Shown here: in pieces, positions 38,776 through 51,100 of the stretch
Position numbering within the stretch: position 1 is the stretch's first letter
How the letters are laid out: the number at the start of each line of letters is the position of its first letter
Assembly: GCA_036245525.1 (NCBI GenBank)
Contig: BTPG01000006.1
Location: forward strand, 70,981,964-71,045,963
Length of the DNA: 64,000 bases
Reading direction: 5' to 3'
From: Semisulcospira habei
Lineage: Eukaryota; Mollusca; Gastropoda; Semisulcospiridae
The notes under the pieces: generated by a model
The model's database searches: none
What the model was told of the DNA's origin: nothing
The model's input: the letters and a program-made list of their open reading frames with translations, nothing else
Translations under genes and position numbers: made by a program

Positions 38776-41474
38776 CTGGAAAAACAGAAAAACCAACATA
38801 CGAATTAAATAAAAACGTAAATTACCAAAGCAATAACGAAAATACATCCAACATAAAATTACATTTAAATTAAAGAGTACACACAAAATATATACTATTA
38901 CGTTTGCATAAACGAATGAACGGACGAACGAATGAATGAATGAACGAATGAATGAATGAATGAACGAATGAATGAATGAATGAATGAATGAATGAATGAA
39001 TGAATGAATGAATGAATGAATGAACGAATGAATGAATGAATGAATGAATGAATGAATGAATGAATGAATGAATGAATGAACGAACGAACGAATGAATGAA
39101 TGAATGAACGAATGAATGAATGAACGAATGAATGAATGAATGAATGAATGAATGAGCGAGCGAGTGATTGAGCCAGCGAGCTAGCGAGCGAGCGAGCAGG
39201 CGGGCGGGCGGGTGAGTGAGTGAGTGAGTGAGTGAGTGGGTGGGTGGGTGAGTGGATGAATGAATGAATGAATGAATGAATGAATGAATGATCGCAGGTT
39301 GAACTGTCGCCTGACCTCCCACCATCCCACCCAACCCCTGCCCACCCCCACTCCCACCCCCACGCAGTTGTTTCATTATTTAGACTGGAAAATATTATAT
39401 CAGGACCAATACCTCCCCCCCCCCCCCCCTACCCTCCCCCCCCCCCTTCCCGAAAAAAATATCTTCCTACTCGAATGGTAATATAAATACAGCATAAGGA
39501 CTAATGGATAAATAACGCACAGACAAAAAATAAAATAATTTGTTTTTTTAAAAAGTGGGTGCAGGTATGTGACTTTGGACCTTACGGCTGTAAGCCGTAA
39601 GGTCCAAATTCACAAACCATCAGACATATATGCATCTCGTTGCAGAGGCTCGTAAAAACCTATGCACCTAGACTGGTTTACAATCTTGTAAAAAAAAAAT
39701 CCAAGACATTAATATCTTAAAATTTGAAAGAGCTGCGCTCATTTGAAATCATGAATATCTCTTTCACAGTGGCCCCTTAACCCCTTCCATGCCACTGTAC
39801 GTATATAATAACTCTGAAATCTGTCTTCCTTCAAAGACCAAAAGCCAAAACCATCCAAGAAACATGGAGACGCATTGGTCTCAGCATGAGGCATAGATCC
39901 TCATGAGCCACCGCGACTGAGGATCTATGCCTCTTGCAGTTGTATTGTGTTCACTTTTTCTCGGTAGTTAAGGGGTTAACTTATTGTGAGCAGTAATGTG
40001 ACGTACCGGCTCCACAGTGGGCGTTATAGTCAATCCGTGCCTGGTCGCGCCGTGTCACGAGGCTGGCGGATGGGTTGGTGCAATCGTCCAAGTTTGGCTT
40101 GACACACTCCAACACGTTACTGTGCAAACTGGACAATAGACAGAGCAATACATCTTTAATACCTTCATTGCCACTGGTCGCACTTTTTGAAATCATTGCA
40201 AATTTAGCGTGAAAAATTCGCAGGCGGCAACTGAGAATGTGGTTTCAGCAATGGGAGCAGATCCTCATGAGCCCCCGGCAACTGCGGGGGGTTTATGAGG
40301 ATCTATACCTCTTGCAGTTGGGTGTTTAATTTTCTCCGCAGTGAATGGGCTAAGCTCTTTTGCATCTACCTAATACTGATACTTACGCGCATGCTTCTTG
40401 TCTTGCGGTGTTTGAAGCCGCGTTCCAGTCGAAGGTCTCATAGCCAGACAGTGGTTGCAAGCATTGTGTCGCGGCGTCCTCATTGCATCCTCTCACAAAC
40501 GGCACCAGCGACAGGCCTGGAACATGTACACGGATCGATAGCCGGGCAGTCGGGAAGAGGGATAGGCAGACGAATGCAAAAACACAATCCAAATGACCTA
40601 ATAAAACAACGCTAACCTCATTTTTGTTTTGTTTTTTGTTTGAGTAGCTAGTATTTCGAGTGTGCGGAAAGACTGAAAAATGATTGTGTACGTGTTCGGG
40701 ACTCTACCAACTCAGTCCCACTGACTCGTGTTCCTCTTCAGCAATTCTTTCTCCTTTCCTCCTCCCCCCCCCCCCCCCCCCCACCCTCCTACCGCTCCAA
40801 CTCCCTTCCCCCACCCTGCGCTCAACCCACACCCCACCCCACATCCCGTTCTTACCCTCACCTACACCCCACCTCCACCCACTTTCTTCTCTAGATAACA
40901 TCATAACTCATCTTTGTAGAGTGTACCTTCTCAGCACCTGGCTCGGTGCACGACTAACCCCTTAAATGTTTTGGGGCAAAGCGAATGCTACCCATCTGCG
41001 GGAGCTCATGAGGCTTTATGTCTCTTGTTTGTCCTATGTTCCTTAAGCCTAGTTTTGGTCACCCTGTGTATTCGGTGAATGTCGGTCATCTTGAAAAGGT
41101 TTCAGACGTGCAATTCGTGATCACTGAATGTCAGGCAACGGTTTAACCCTTTTATCCCCAAGGTCCCATTTCTCAAATTTTGGAGGTGTTGCCTAATGAC
41201 TATGTACCAGTTGCAGGCGATGGATTGACCATGATTATTTAAGGGTAGTGCCTAATCTGGCACTACCTTTTAATTAGCATGGTCAACCCATCTCCTGCTG
41301 TAGGGACTCGGGGCTAAATGGGTTAATTATTACAAAGCAAGTACATTTGAGACGTGCTGCAGTCTGGATGCGTCACGTCTTGTATGACTATACTTAGGCT
41401 AGGGCGAGCTTACAACTGATCACACTTCACTTACTTGCAAGCCAGGCAGTCAACAGGATTCTGTCTACTTTCAT
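38696..41474 (-). CDS. Small secreted cysteine-rich protein, C-terminally anchored (4 exons)
   Basis: The coding sequence is the complement of 38696-38775, 40007-40128, 40387-40516 and 41435-41474. That gives 123 residues, and all phases agree. The signal peptide is MKVDRILLTAWLASLSLVPF. The mature part has cysteines in RGCNEDAATQCLQPLS, RQEACALHSNVLECVK and PNLDDCTNPSASLV, then NAHCGAG. It ends in a hydrophobic tail (QLLLSWPLYFTVFAAFFTQY), suggesting a membrane or GPI anchor. The last exon has two acceptors 5 bp apart (TTTCCAG and TTCAG). I chose the first because its frame stops cleanly after the hydrophobic segment. The family is not recognised. Cysteine spacing resembles nematode DUF19-type extracellular proteins only loosely. 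Confidence 0.65.
38915..39290. repeat. (GAAT)n / (GAGC)n tetranucleotide repeat
   Basis: A very long (GAAT/GAAC)n array grades into GCGA and GTGA repeats and back. It lies in intron 3 of the small cysteine-rich gene. Confidence 0.97.
39405..39455. repeat. Poly-C tract
   Basis: Two poly-C runs separated by TACCCTC. Confidence 0.95.
39567..39622. mobile_element. Family F hairpin
   Basis: GTGACTTTGGACCTTACGGC and inverse GCCGTAAGGTCCAAATTCAC. It has relatives at 45668 and 51722. Confidence 0.8.
39777..39979. mobile_element. Family D MITE, full length
   Basis: TTAACCCCTTCCATGCCACT at the left and GGTAGTTAAGGGGTTAA at the right. The core is shortened (one GC-rich arm lost). It ends 28 bp from exon 3 of the small gene. 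Confidence 0.85.
40007..40128 (-). CDS. Small cysteine-rich gene, exon 3
   Basis: The acceptor is GTCCAG and the donor is GTACGT. It encodes LHSNVLECVKPNLDDCTNPS then DQARIDYNAHCGA. Confidence 0.7.
40150..40355. mobile_element. Family D MITE between exons 2 and 3
   Basis: TTCATTGCCACTGGTCGCAC to GCAGTGAATGGGCTAAGC, with a core hairpin at 40255-40318. The outer TTAA is lost. Confidence 0.75.
40387..40516 (-). CDS. Small cysteine-rich gene, exon 2
   Basis: The acceptor is TTCCAG and the donor is GTAAGT. It encodes LSLVPFVRGCNEDAATQCLQ then GYETFDWNAASNTARQEAC. Confidence 0.7.
40765..40905. repeat. C-rich tract
   Basis: Poly-C and CCACCC-rich sequence in intron 1 of the small gene. Confidence 0.9.
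41143..41326. mobile_element. Family B MITE with central deletion
   Basis: TTAACCCTTTTATCCCCAAG at the left and GGGGCTAAATGGGTTAA at the right. The apex of the hairpin (AGCTTGGCGCC palindrome) is deleted. Confidence 0.87.
41435..41474 (-). CDS. Small cysteine-rich gene, exon 1 (signal peptide)
   Basis: The ATG opens MKVDRILLTAWLA. The donor GTAAGT leaves phase 1, exactly what exon 2 requires, and the joined text is a good signal peptide. Confidence 0.65.
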
Positions 41475-41865
41475 TCTTGTTGGTTCATGTCATCGACGGT
41501 GATCTCTGTGTGTTGTATAGGTTGTCACCAGTCACTTATACCTTGATGTGTTGTCCGATATCATCACTGATCGTTCAAACTGTGCATAAAAACAAACGTT
41601 TTAACAGACGTTAGCCACATACATGCGCCGTGCTGAGTTGTCGACACATTCCAAGCTGCGACAGAAATAGACCAGCGACAGTACAAAGCTCTCTGAGGAC
41701 AGTGCTGCAGTTCAGTCGTCAAATGATCGAAACATTCAAATTTCACAGACATTAATCGAGCTGTGGCTCAGCAATTTCGTTACGCAAATTTTGCTCTGAG
41801 GACACAGGAAGATTTGTTCATGCTGAACTGCATCGGCAGGGCTGATCCAATTCAACATCCTCCCA

Positions 41866-41938
41866 TCTGCAAGAGGCATAGATATTCATGATCCCGTGCT
41901 GTCTCACGAGCTCATGAAAATCAATGCGTCTTGTTTAG
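41866..41938. mobile_element. Family D hairpin, diverged
   Basis: GCAAGAGGCATAGATATTCATG with inverse CATGAAAATCAATGCGTCTTG. Confidence 0.7.
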
Positions 41939-42647
41939 GGATCCACTCTACAGCTTACATAGATCTCACTGTCATCCTGAAAACAAGAAATAGCTTTATA
42001 CCAGTGTAGGGTGTGTGGGTATTCAGTTCAATAGGGCGTGTATTCTTTGGCGCTTGGCAACCACTGCACGCCGCGAAGCGTGTATGGAATTTTCTGCACT
42101 GTCGCTTTCACAGAGATTTTTTTTTCTTCTATAAATATAGACTTACGTATATGATTCTGTCGTCACTGTTGACAGCTGATACCTCCGTTAAGTCGGGGTA
42201 CTGTTGGAGGCTGCCGTCCTGTGACTACGCGAGTAGCGATAGTTAGAAGCGACCATGATTGTTCATAGGCGGTGACAAAGCTAGCTAGCAGCCTGAGAGC
42301 GGTGTTTAGTTTTAGACCTTTCTCGGCACCTGTCTGATCCGGCACTAACCTAAAACTGATGTTTCACTGCCAGTTGATCACTTGCCCGCTGCATAAGCTT
42401 AGTGCGTTCACGCCACTCAGGGGACTTTTCCTAGCCAGTAACTGCCAACCAGTCGTCTCTCTGCATTGCAGCGAGAATTTTGCGTGGGGCTAAACATAGC
42501 TGTTACAAAGCCGCTGGGACTATGACTGGCAGTATTGCATAAATATTGCGTGCAGTTCGACCTGAGAGTCCTCACAATGTAGGCTATAAAAGAGATGGAG
42601 AAATCATTAAGCTTCGAGGGTACTGCCAAATTGTAGATTAACTTCGC

Positions 42648-42800
42648 GACTTACGGGATTTGGATGCGCCGTGATAGTTCAATTGTAGCACCAGATTAGC
42701 TTTTCGCCTTAAAGGCGCCAAGCTAATCTGGTGCTACCCCTTGAACTATCATGGTCCGCAAATACGCCCAGCTAATCTGGTTTCAGCCTTGAATAGCAAT
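42648..42800. mobile_element. Family B hairpin with extra right-arm piece
   Basis: The core at 42673-42757 (GATAGTTCAATTGTAGCACC and inverse) is followed by a second partial right arm (CCAGCTAATCTGG..AGCCTTGAATAGCAATGGTCGG). It lies immediately left of the full element at 42833. Confidence 0.75.
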
Positions 42801-42832
42801 GGTCGGTGTGCATCGGCAAGAGTGCGTGGTAC

Positions 42833-43042
42833 TTAACTCATTCTACCCCAACACCGAAATCCCCAAATTTTGCCGTTGTCCTCTGAAGACTGCATTGCAG
42901 TGCAGGACACAGATCGACCATGCTAGTTCAAGGGTGATGCCAGAATAGCTTGGCGCCTATGGGCGCCAAGCTATTCTGGCATCACCCTTGAACTAGCATG
43001 GTCGATCCTTATCAGTGGTGTGTCTGGGGTAGAATGAGTTAA
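42833..43042. mobile_element. Family B MITE, full length
   Basis: TTAACTCATTCTACCCCAAC at the left and GGGGTAGAATGAGTTAA at the right. The core carries the paired change CATGCTAGTTC / GAACTAGCATG. Confidence 0.92.
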
Positions 43043-43396
43043 TGTAGGTCCCAGATTCAAATAACGCGATCCCGCCGAGGCCTGAAAGAGTTGATTGTCA
43101 AGTATGAATGTTTTCACCGTTTAATACAGGGTAGAACCCTTTTGCTGTCACCGTCATTCAGTACCGTCGTGTGTGGTTGAAGAGTGCGTTTCACAGACAA
43201 AGAAAAAACATACAAGTCACAGGTCTTGCCGTTGTACGAATAGTTCATGATCGACTATAAAAGACTATTTTAGAAATATAATTCATTTACACAATAAGAG
43301 CCCTTTCACTCGTTTGTAGGGAGATTATCGTATTCAAAAAGCAACGCATCCAGATATTAGGAGAGCACTAGTGAGGAAAGCCAGTCTTTTCTGTGT

Positions 43397-43465
43397 GCAA
43401 GAGGCAAAGATTCTTATGCGCCCCCCGTTGATCAGGCGCTCATGACAATCTGTGCCTCTTGCTGA
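43397..43465. mobile_element. Family D hairpin
   Basis: GCAAGAGGCAAAGATTCTTATG with inverse CATGACAATCTGTGCCTCTTGC. Confidence 0.7.
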
Positions 43466-43767
43466 CATCTGTATAGGTTCTCATTTATTTGCTGATCCCA
43501 TTTCTACCTCTTTGTTGTTTTGTGTGTGGGGTGTATTCGTGTGCGGTACGTCTCGAATATGTTATGTAGGAGGCGTGAAGAAATTAAATGAAATGAAATA
43601 AAACTGAAATGAAATGAAACTTTATTTTCCAAGGATAAAAAATAGGTGTGAAGACCTTTTTTTTTCATTCGTGTCCTTGCTACAAACGGAACGGTTATAT
43701 AATGAACGCGTATAAAAGAATGAGCTGTCACTCAAGTAAGCTCATTGGCTTTGTAATTAATCAGGAA

Positions 43768-43875
<108 letters not shown>

Positions 43876-43904
43876 CACGCTTAGAAATAACAAGAACGTC
43901 TTTA

Positions 43905-44095
43905 TCAACCCATTTACACCGAGGGCACATTTCCCAAGTTTTGCAGGTGTCACTCTTACCAGTTGCAGGAGATGGATGGATCGACCATGATAAGTGCAGT
44001 GCCAGATTAGCCAAGCTAACCTGGCACTACCATCGAATTTTATTTTCGTGGTCGAATCATTTCTTCCTGTAGTGCGTCGTATTTAAATGGGTTAA
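43905..44095. mobile_element. Family B MITE, decayed
   Basis: TCAACCCATTTACACCGAGG at the left and GTATTTAAATGGGTTAA at the right. The hairpin apex is partly deleted. Confidence 0.8.
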
Positions 44096-44715
44096 ATTTT
44101 CGAATAAAAACTCCCTTTTTAAAATAGACACACAGCCAGAAATACAATGCACTACCTAGCAGTCTTACTTTTCAAGACTCAGGATCATTCATGATTTTCT
44201 CGACAGTGACGAGGTTAATTGTTGTCACCAATCTGATTTCCGGCACAAAAATAAAAATAGCTACGTATAAAAATGGCAACGCCATATTTAATAATGTGCA
44301 CCAATGGTATGATTACTTTAGTATGAAAGAAAAGGAAATTATTGCGTTGTGGTCATTGTAAAGTGATTAATAACAGATGAAAGAGAGAAACAATATTACA
44401 ACTTTAAAATGCTACATAAGACATATAATAAACAATAGCGCATTGGCTATCTGTTTCCTTCAAGGATACGGCAAAAAAAATAAACATCAAACAAAACAAC
44501 AATAATAACATATACAATACACATAATAAACAACAGAACAATGATTATGTATCTCTTTAGGAGTATGGAAGAAATAAACATCAAACAAAACAACAATAAT
44601 AGCATATACAATACACATTAAAATCAATAGCACAATGGTTATGTGTCTCCTTCAGGGGTATGGAAGAAATAAACATGGGCCGAACAAAACAACAATGATA
44701 AAATTACAATACATT

Positions 44716-44891
44716 TTAACTCATTGTGCCCGAGGTCGCGAAATACACACATTTTGGAGTTATCCTCTGAGGACTGCATTACAATTCAGGATACAGATCT
44801 ACCATGATTGTTCAAGGGTGGTGGCACCACCCTTGAACTATCATGGTCGAGCCATGTCTTACTGTGGTGTATCACGGGCAGAATGAGTTAA
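44716..44891. mobile_element. Family B MITE at the laccase stop codon
   Basis: TTAACTCATTGTGCCCGAGG at the left and GGGCAGAATGAGTTAA at the right. The apex is shortened to GGTGGCACC. Its right-hand TTAA (44888-44891) contains the laccase stop codon. Confidence 0.9.
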
Positions 44892-45189
44892 CGATCAGCC
44901 TCCGCAACCAATCGGCACCAAACAAATGCAAAAACACAAACGAACAAGCCAGCACGCAACACTGCAGCCTGACTGGTATGCCCTTGACAGCCAGCTGTAC
45001 TGCTTTCAGGGGGAATTTGGGTGACAGTTTTGAGGGGCGGGGAACGCTGAGCATTGCTAGTACCAAAACCGCCGCATCGCGGGAACTCGTCTGGCAGAGG
45101 AGGGAATTCAGTGTAGTCTCCGTCCTGTATCAGCATTGCTTTCCCTTGAGCCAGGTGTGTCTCGATGTGGCAGTGGAAAAACCACAGTC
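44888..45189 (-). CDS. Laccase-like exon 13
   Basis: The acceptor is CAACAG. It encodes [20 protein letters not shown] (fourth copper motif), a Pro/Ser-rich linker, then [20 protein letters not shown], and stops at TAA inside the MITE TTAA. Confidence 0.93.
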
Positions 45190-48100
45190 CTGTTGAAGAA
45201 AGTAAAGGATTTCGTTAATATACCACTTTTCACATGTGGTCCCTGAACAAAGATGGCAATACAATTTGTCATCTTTTTCACAGTAACTAAACTAAATTGA
45301 GCGCATAGTTACTAACCTCTTCCTTTCCTTTGGACGCACAATAATTAAGTGGGTTTTTTTTTTTATTTATTTATTTTTTTGTCACCAATCTGATTGACTG
45401 CTACGCCAATCAAATACATTTAATACAATGCACAAAGAGTTGGCCTTAGTCGCCTGCACAGTGATAAACCCCAATATCTAACTAACTAACAAATGGAAAT
45501 GTCAACAGATCAAAAAAGAGGAACAAAGCGACATTTAAAGGACAAGCAAGGTAGACAGAGATTCACCTATGACATATAAAGAGAGTAAGCATACAAAGCA
45601 TGCGCTAATGATAGATTTAAGCGCCTTCTATTTTTGCAATCCAACAGTGGACTTTAAAGATGTGTGTGTCGGTCTATGAATTTTGGCCTTAAACGGACCG
45701 TAAGGTCCAAAATCACAAACCAGCACACATATCACGAACATGTCAACAACAAAAAATTATTGTTAACTCGCTCAAAGCGCCTCATAAATAGTTGCGGAAG
45801 TATCGTATAGCGTTGCCGACGGCAACGCTATACGACACTTCCCCAGCTATTGATGCGGGGAGCCTTGAATGAGTTAATCAAAAATGTGTGAGCATTTTAG
45901 ATATATTATCTCTTTACAATATCGCTGAATATTAATGTATATGCTATCGCTGATAACGTTTTCAGATCAGTTTTGAAAGGATTTAATTCAATGTTACCTG
46001 GATTGTTAGCCAGGAAGCGAATGATAGCGTAGTGCTTGTTGGGAATGAAAAGCGTGTCCTTGATTGGAGGGTTGATTAGCTTCCGGGTCAGGTTGCCCTG
46101 TCGGTCCATCTCTTTGATGTGTGCAGTAGTGAAAGGGGCGTCATACTGTAAAGTCAACAGCAATATCGAATTCAATAATAACTAGCACGTGTCGTTTGTG
46201 GGAGCTTGGTACTCATGCATAGACCCTCTCGGGGAGTAGGCCACCTCTATGTGGGTCTATTTAGGGAGTGATCCAGCAGACTATAATGGTTACTTTACCA
46301 CACAACAGCAAAATTGTCAATTTAGTTGAAACATTAAATTTGAAAAAAAACAACAGATACGCTGCCGGAGACTGCGTATCCGAAAGCAACACTCCATCAT
46401 GAATTGTGTTAATTTGATCTGGAATGTATTGTTATCCACCACCCCCCCCCCCTCCCCCCCGACTTTCTCCTCACATGAGATGGCCTTGATCTCCTGTTCG
46501 GCGTTAAATCTTAATAACTCACTGACCAAAGCTACGGTTCCGATAAGAATACGATCCAAACCTGATACGGCAATGCAATTTTCCTTCTTTCCTTCCGCAA
46601 TCGGATGCGAATTTGGTTCCACATCGGGCACACAAACATGAACGGGACTTGTACGAACATTTCTGTTTCGGACCCGCTTCCGATTCGGGTCGAGTTCGTG
46701 TTTATGGAAGCGTAGCTTAACTCTTCTCACACGAATATGCTCAAAGCAAGCGTGTTTTCAAGAGCTCCGTTGACCCCCAGCTGAGAGACCAGCAAGCAGG
46801 ATTCAGGAAAAACCGATCATGTACAAACCAGATCGCCACTCTCCGCATCATCGTGGAACAGTCTCTGGAGTGGAGCTCCCCGCTGTACGTCAACTTTGTG
46901 GATTACGAGAAAGCATTTGACAGCGTGGACCGAGAGACTCTGTGGAAACTCCTACGACACTACGGTGTACCCACAAAGCTCGTCCGCCTGATCAAGAGCA
47001 GCTACGATGGCATGACATGTCGCGTGATCCACGAAGGGCAGTTCACCAGGGAGCTCCAGGTCAGAACCGGTGTCAGGCAGGGGTGTTTGCTGTCTCCGTT
47101 CCTCTTCTTTCTGGCCAAAGACTGGGTCATGAAGAGGACTACAGAGCACAGACGAAGTGGAATACAGTGGACACTGTGGACACAGCTTGACGACCTCGAT
47201 TTTGCAGACGACTTGGCTTTACTGTCCCACACACATGCAGGACAAGACCACGAGGCTTGCTGACATCTCGTCCCAAGTGGGCCTCACCATTCACAAACAG
47301 AAAACAAAGACAATGAGGCTGAACGCAACCAGGGAAGAACCAGTCTTGCTTGCTGGCACCCCGTTGGAGGAGGTGGAGTCCTTCATCTATCTCGGGAGCA
47401 TCATAGACAAAAAAGGCGGCACTGATGCAGATGTCAGAGCACAAATCGGTAAAGCCAGAGCAGCCTTTCTCCAGTTGAAAAAAAGTGTCTAGTTCCAGAG
47501 AGCTGTCACAACACACCAAAATCCGAATTTTCAACTCCAACGTAAAAGCAGTTCTCCTATATGGAGCAGATTGACAAAAACCACAGTCAACAGAGTGCAG
47601 ATCTTCATAAACAGTTGCCTTAGAAGAATTTTGAAAACCCACTGGCCAGAGAAGATCAGCAACGTCAGACTCTGGGAGAGAACAGAGCAGATAACAGCAG
47701 AGAATGAAATTGGGCGAAGAAGATGGGGATGGATTGGTCACAGTCTGAGAAAGCCAGCTTCCAGTATCACTAGGCAGGCATTGTCATGGAACCCCCAGGG
47801 AAAGAGGAAAAAGGCAGGCCGAGAAACACCTGGCGTCAAGACCTCCAAGCAGACATCAAGAGACTGGGAACCACCTGGAGTAAAATCGAAGGAGAGGCAC
47901 AGGACAGGAGTCGCTGGAGGTCTCTCGTCGACGGCCTATACCCGGGGAGGGGTGACAGGCGTAAGTAAGTAAGTAAGTAAGCATGTTTTCACAGTCTATT
48001 AAAAGTAATGATCTGTTATTTTGGACCTTGCGTCTGTAAAACAGACGAGCATATATGCACGCATAATATAAAATCCAGTAGAGATTTCAATGCAGACATT

Positions 48101-51100
48101 TCAGTCAAGCTAGTTAAAAAATGTGACGTAGGTCTTAATGGAGCTTTTATGATTTATAGATCTACTTCGGTGCGGGCGAAACACTGTTCCGTTCAGCACT
48201 ACTTGCGCTATTTTCGACCAGTATGCCGGTCTGTGAGTTTGGATCTTGTGTAACCCCGTGCACAAAAAGGTCATTGGACCGATGTCAGCCGCAGTTGGCC
48301 CGCACACGGCTGTGCGCGAGCCAACTGCGGCTTACGTCGACCCGATATAGAGCGATGGGAAGAGTAAATAAAGAACCCCGCAAACCACCACATATGCATA
48401 TTCACTCAAAAGCTAGCTACCGTGGTGCTTCCGTCTTCTTTCCGGTACGGTTTCACAGAATTCTTACCGGTTCCAAGGCCAGAACGTGGAAATTGTAGCC
48501 ATGTAAATGCATTGGATGACCTGCTCCCGCCCCGAAAACGTCGTAAAGCACAAGCTCTACCGTCTGAAAAAAAATAAAATAAAATGAAAAGTGTTTGTGC
48601 GTTGTACATTGTGGCCTTGAGACGTCAAGTGTATAAGCACAGAAAAGAACAAATCTTATTTCAAGATTTTATCTACTGTGAACCGGTGAGCCAGCTCATA
48701 CTGTCGACGGAGGACTTAATTTTACTCGCAGAATATATTGTATATGCCGGCAATTGCCAACGTCATAACATAATATCCAAACAGCCAACCAACCAAGGGT
48801 CCACCCGACCTACCAAACAAAATCACCAAACCAAACCAGACAAGGAGAGAACAACCATACAGGCTACCGACCATCTCTCCATCCGTCCATCAATCTACCC
48901 ATGCATCCATCCATCCTGATTGTGATCTATGGTGGAAGCGTTACAGAATCATGTTTATTAAACACACTATGCATACACACAAGGGTTAATTATTCTTACC
49001 TGTCCTGTTTTGACGATGATTCTGTGCGTACATTTGCAGAGATCCTGCAGACACTGGCTGTGGTCTATTGTAGAAGCGTTACAGAACCACGCCTCCTGTA
49101 CGTCTTCCGGTTGGGACATCAGCGGCACGGGAGGTAATCTGAACGTGATCTGTCTCATGTCAAGGCAATGAACACCAACGAATCATTCTTGCCGTAAGAG
49201 ACGCCAGTAACTGCTTTCCCTTTCTGCCGAGTGGTATCGTCAGTAGCGGTAAAGAGGTTAACCCATTCAGCCCCGACGCAATACGCCAGGAGATGGATTG
49301 ATCATGATAATTAAAGGGTAGTGCCAGATTAGCTTGGCGCAACCAGGCGCCAAGCTGATCCGGCCCTACCCTTGAATCCATGTCTGATACATATAGTCGT
49401 TAACTAATTCATCCCGACGGCCGTATTCCCCAAATTTTGGAGGCGCCATCAAATGACTATACTCCAGTTGCAGGAGATAAATCGACCGTGATAATTCAAG
49501 GGTCGGCGCCAAGCTAATCTGGCACTGCCCTTGAATTATCATGGTCGACCCAACTCCTGCTGTAGTGCGTCAGGGCTGAATGGGGTTAAATGACACCTCC
49601 AATATTTGGCAAATGCAACCTTGGGATTAAATGGGTGAATGTCCAATATTCCCAATCTCTGAGGACTACATTGCAGTTAAGGAAACCTATCGACCATGAC
49701 GGTTCAAGGGTTTCGCCAGAATAGCCTGGCGCCTCTAGGCGCTATACTACACTGGCACCACCCTTGAACCATCATGGTCGATCGATATCTGGCTGTAATG
49801 AATTATATTTACATACCAAGGATACGTTGTTCATGGTTGGCGTGAAATGCGAGCGAGTGCGGGGTAGTGACTTGACGTTGTACAGCTCAGCGTTGTTGAA
49901 AACCGTGTTGTCGTTGTTGAGGAAGGAAATTTCTGAGAAATCAAATAAGGACTTGAGCAATAATGATAACAATAATTATGATAGTCATTAACGTCGTCGA
50001 CATCTTTATTGTCAAATCCAGAAAAAAAAAATACTGGCACGCGTGGTGAAATGCTGAGAAGAACCCAACGGAGAAAGAACCACGTTTAGACATGTCAGTT
50101 ACAACACAATTTATTAATATTTCAAAATAGACGAACAAACAAGTATGCAAATCAGTCGCTACTTATCTTGTGATTAAGAAGAAGCAAGGTCGCAACCTTG
50201 TATACTTTGAAAAAGGAGATGCATCCGAAATATTAATAAATTGTGTTGTGATTGTCTTTATCGTCGCATTCATCGTGTCATCATAATATTCGTCGAGGTC
50301 ATCGTCGCTGTCGATGGCCGACGTCTAGTTCGCAATGGAAATTGTTGCAGTAGATGAAAAGCTGAACAATACACATCTTCACCAGTGAGCAAACCAAAAG
50401 CAAACAAACAAACAAACAAATAATCATACAAACAAACAGACATGGAAACAAACAAATTAATTAATCAGTTAATTAACTGACCATCTACATATCTAACTAA
50501 CTAATAACTAACTAACTAATCATGAACAAGAAACAAAAAAACAAGCAACCCAGTGCGCAAAGGCCATCGGGCCGACGTCGGCCACCGTTGACCCGCGCAC
50601 GGCCGTGCGCGGGCCAACGGCGGCCAACGTCGGCTCGACGGCCTTTTGCTCATTGTGAAGAAATTTTATATCGTACCAATATAGTGCCTGACGTCCGGCT
50701 CTCGTCCAGTAAAGTTGACCGTATCGCCCCGCACTGACGTGGAATTGAGGGCAGTCAGCGGCATAGCCGGGTAGCCATCGCCATAGTACACTGCGCGAGC
50801 GTCGTCTCTCAGTGGGGCAAGCAGCTGTTGAGGACCAAACAGTAATACTTTCATAGAACGAGATATTACCACTTCCACGCCTTGGGCCGAAGTTTAATAA
50901 ATTTACAATTCATCCTTAAAATAGTCACATAGCAAATACAGATCAGTTGACTGCTAAGTTTGGTTATGTTGGTTAGCTCGGGGTTTATAACGTCCAAGGC
51001 AACTGAGTAATAACTGATGGCCCTAACGGGTGGGTTATGGGTGGGGGGAGGGGGGTGTGGAGGGGGGGAGAGGGGGGCGAGCATGGACAGCTATTACCTA

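Noticed and set aside
41564..41752. Cysteine-containing minus-strand frame upstream of the small gene
   Set aside because: No matching donor and acceptor phase, and the signal-peptide exon at 41435-41474 already splices in phase to exon 2.
47139..47741. 200-residue minus-strand frame
   Set aside because: It is the antisense shadow of the truncated RTE reverse transcriptase. The corresponding shadow also appears opposite the intact copy.
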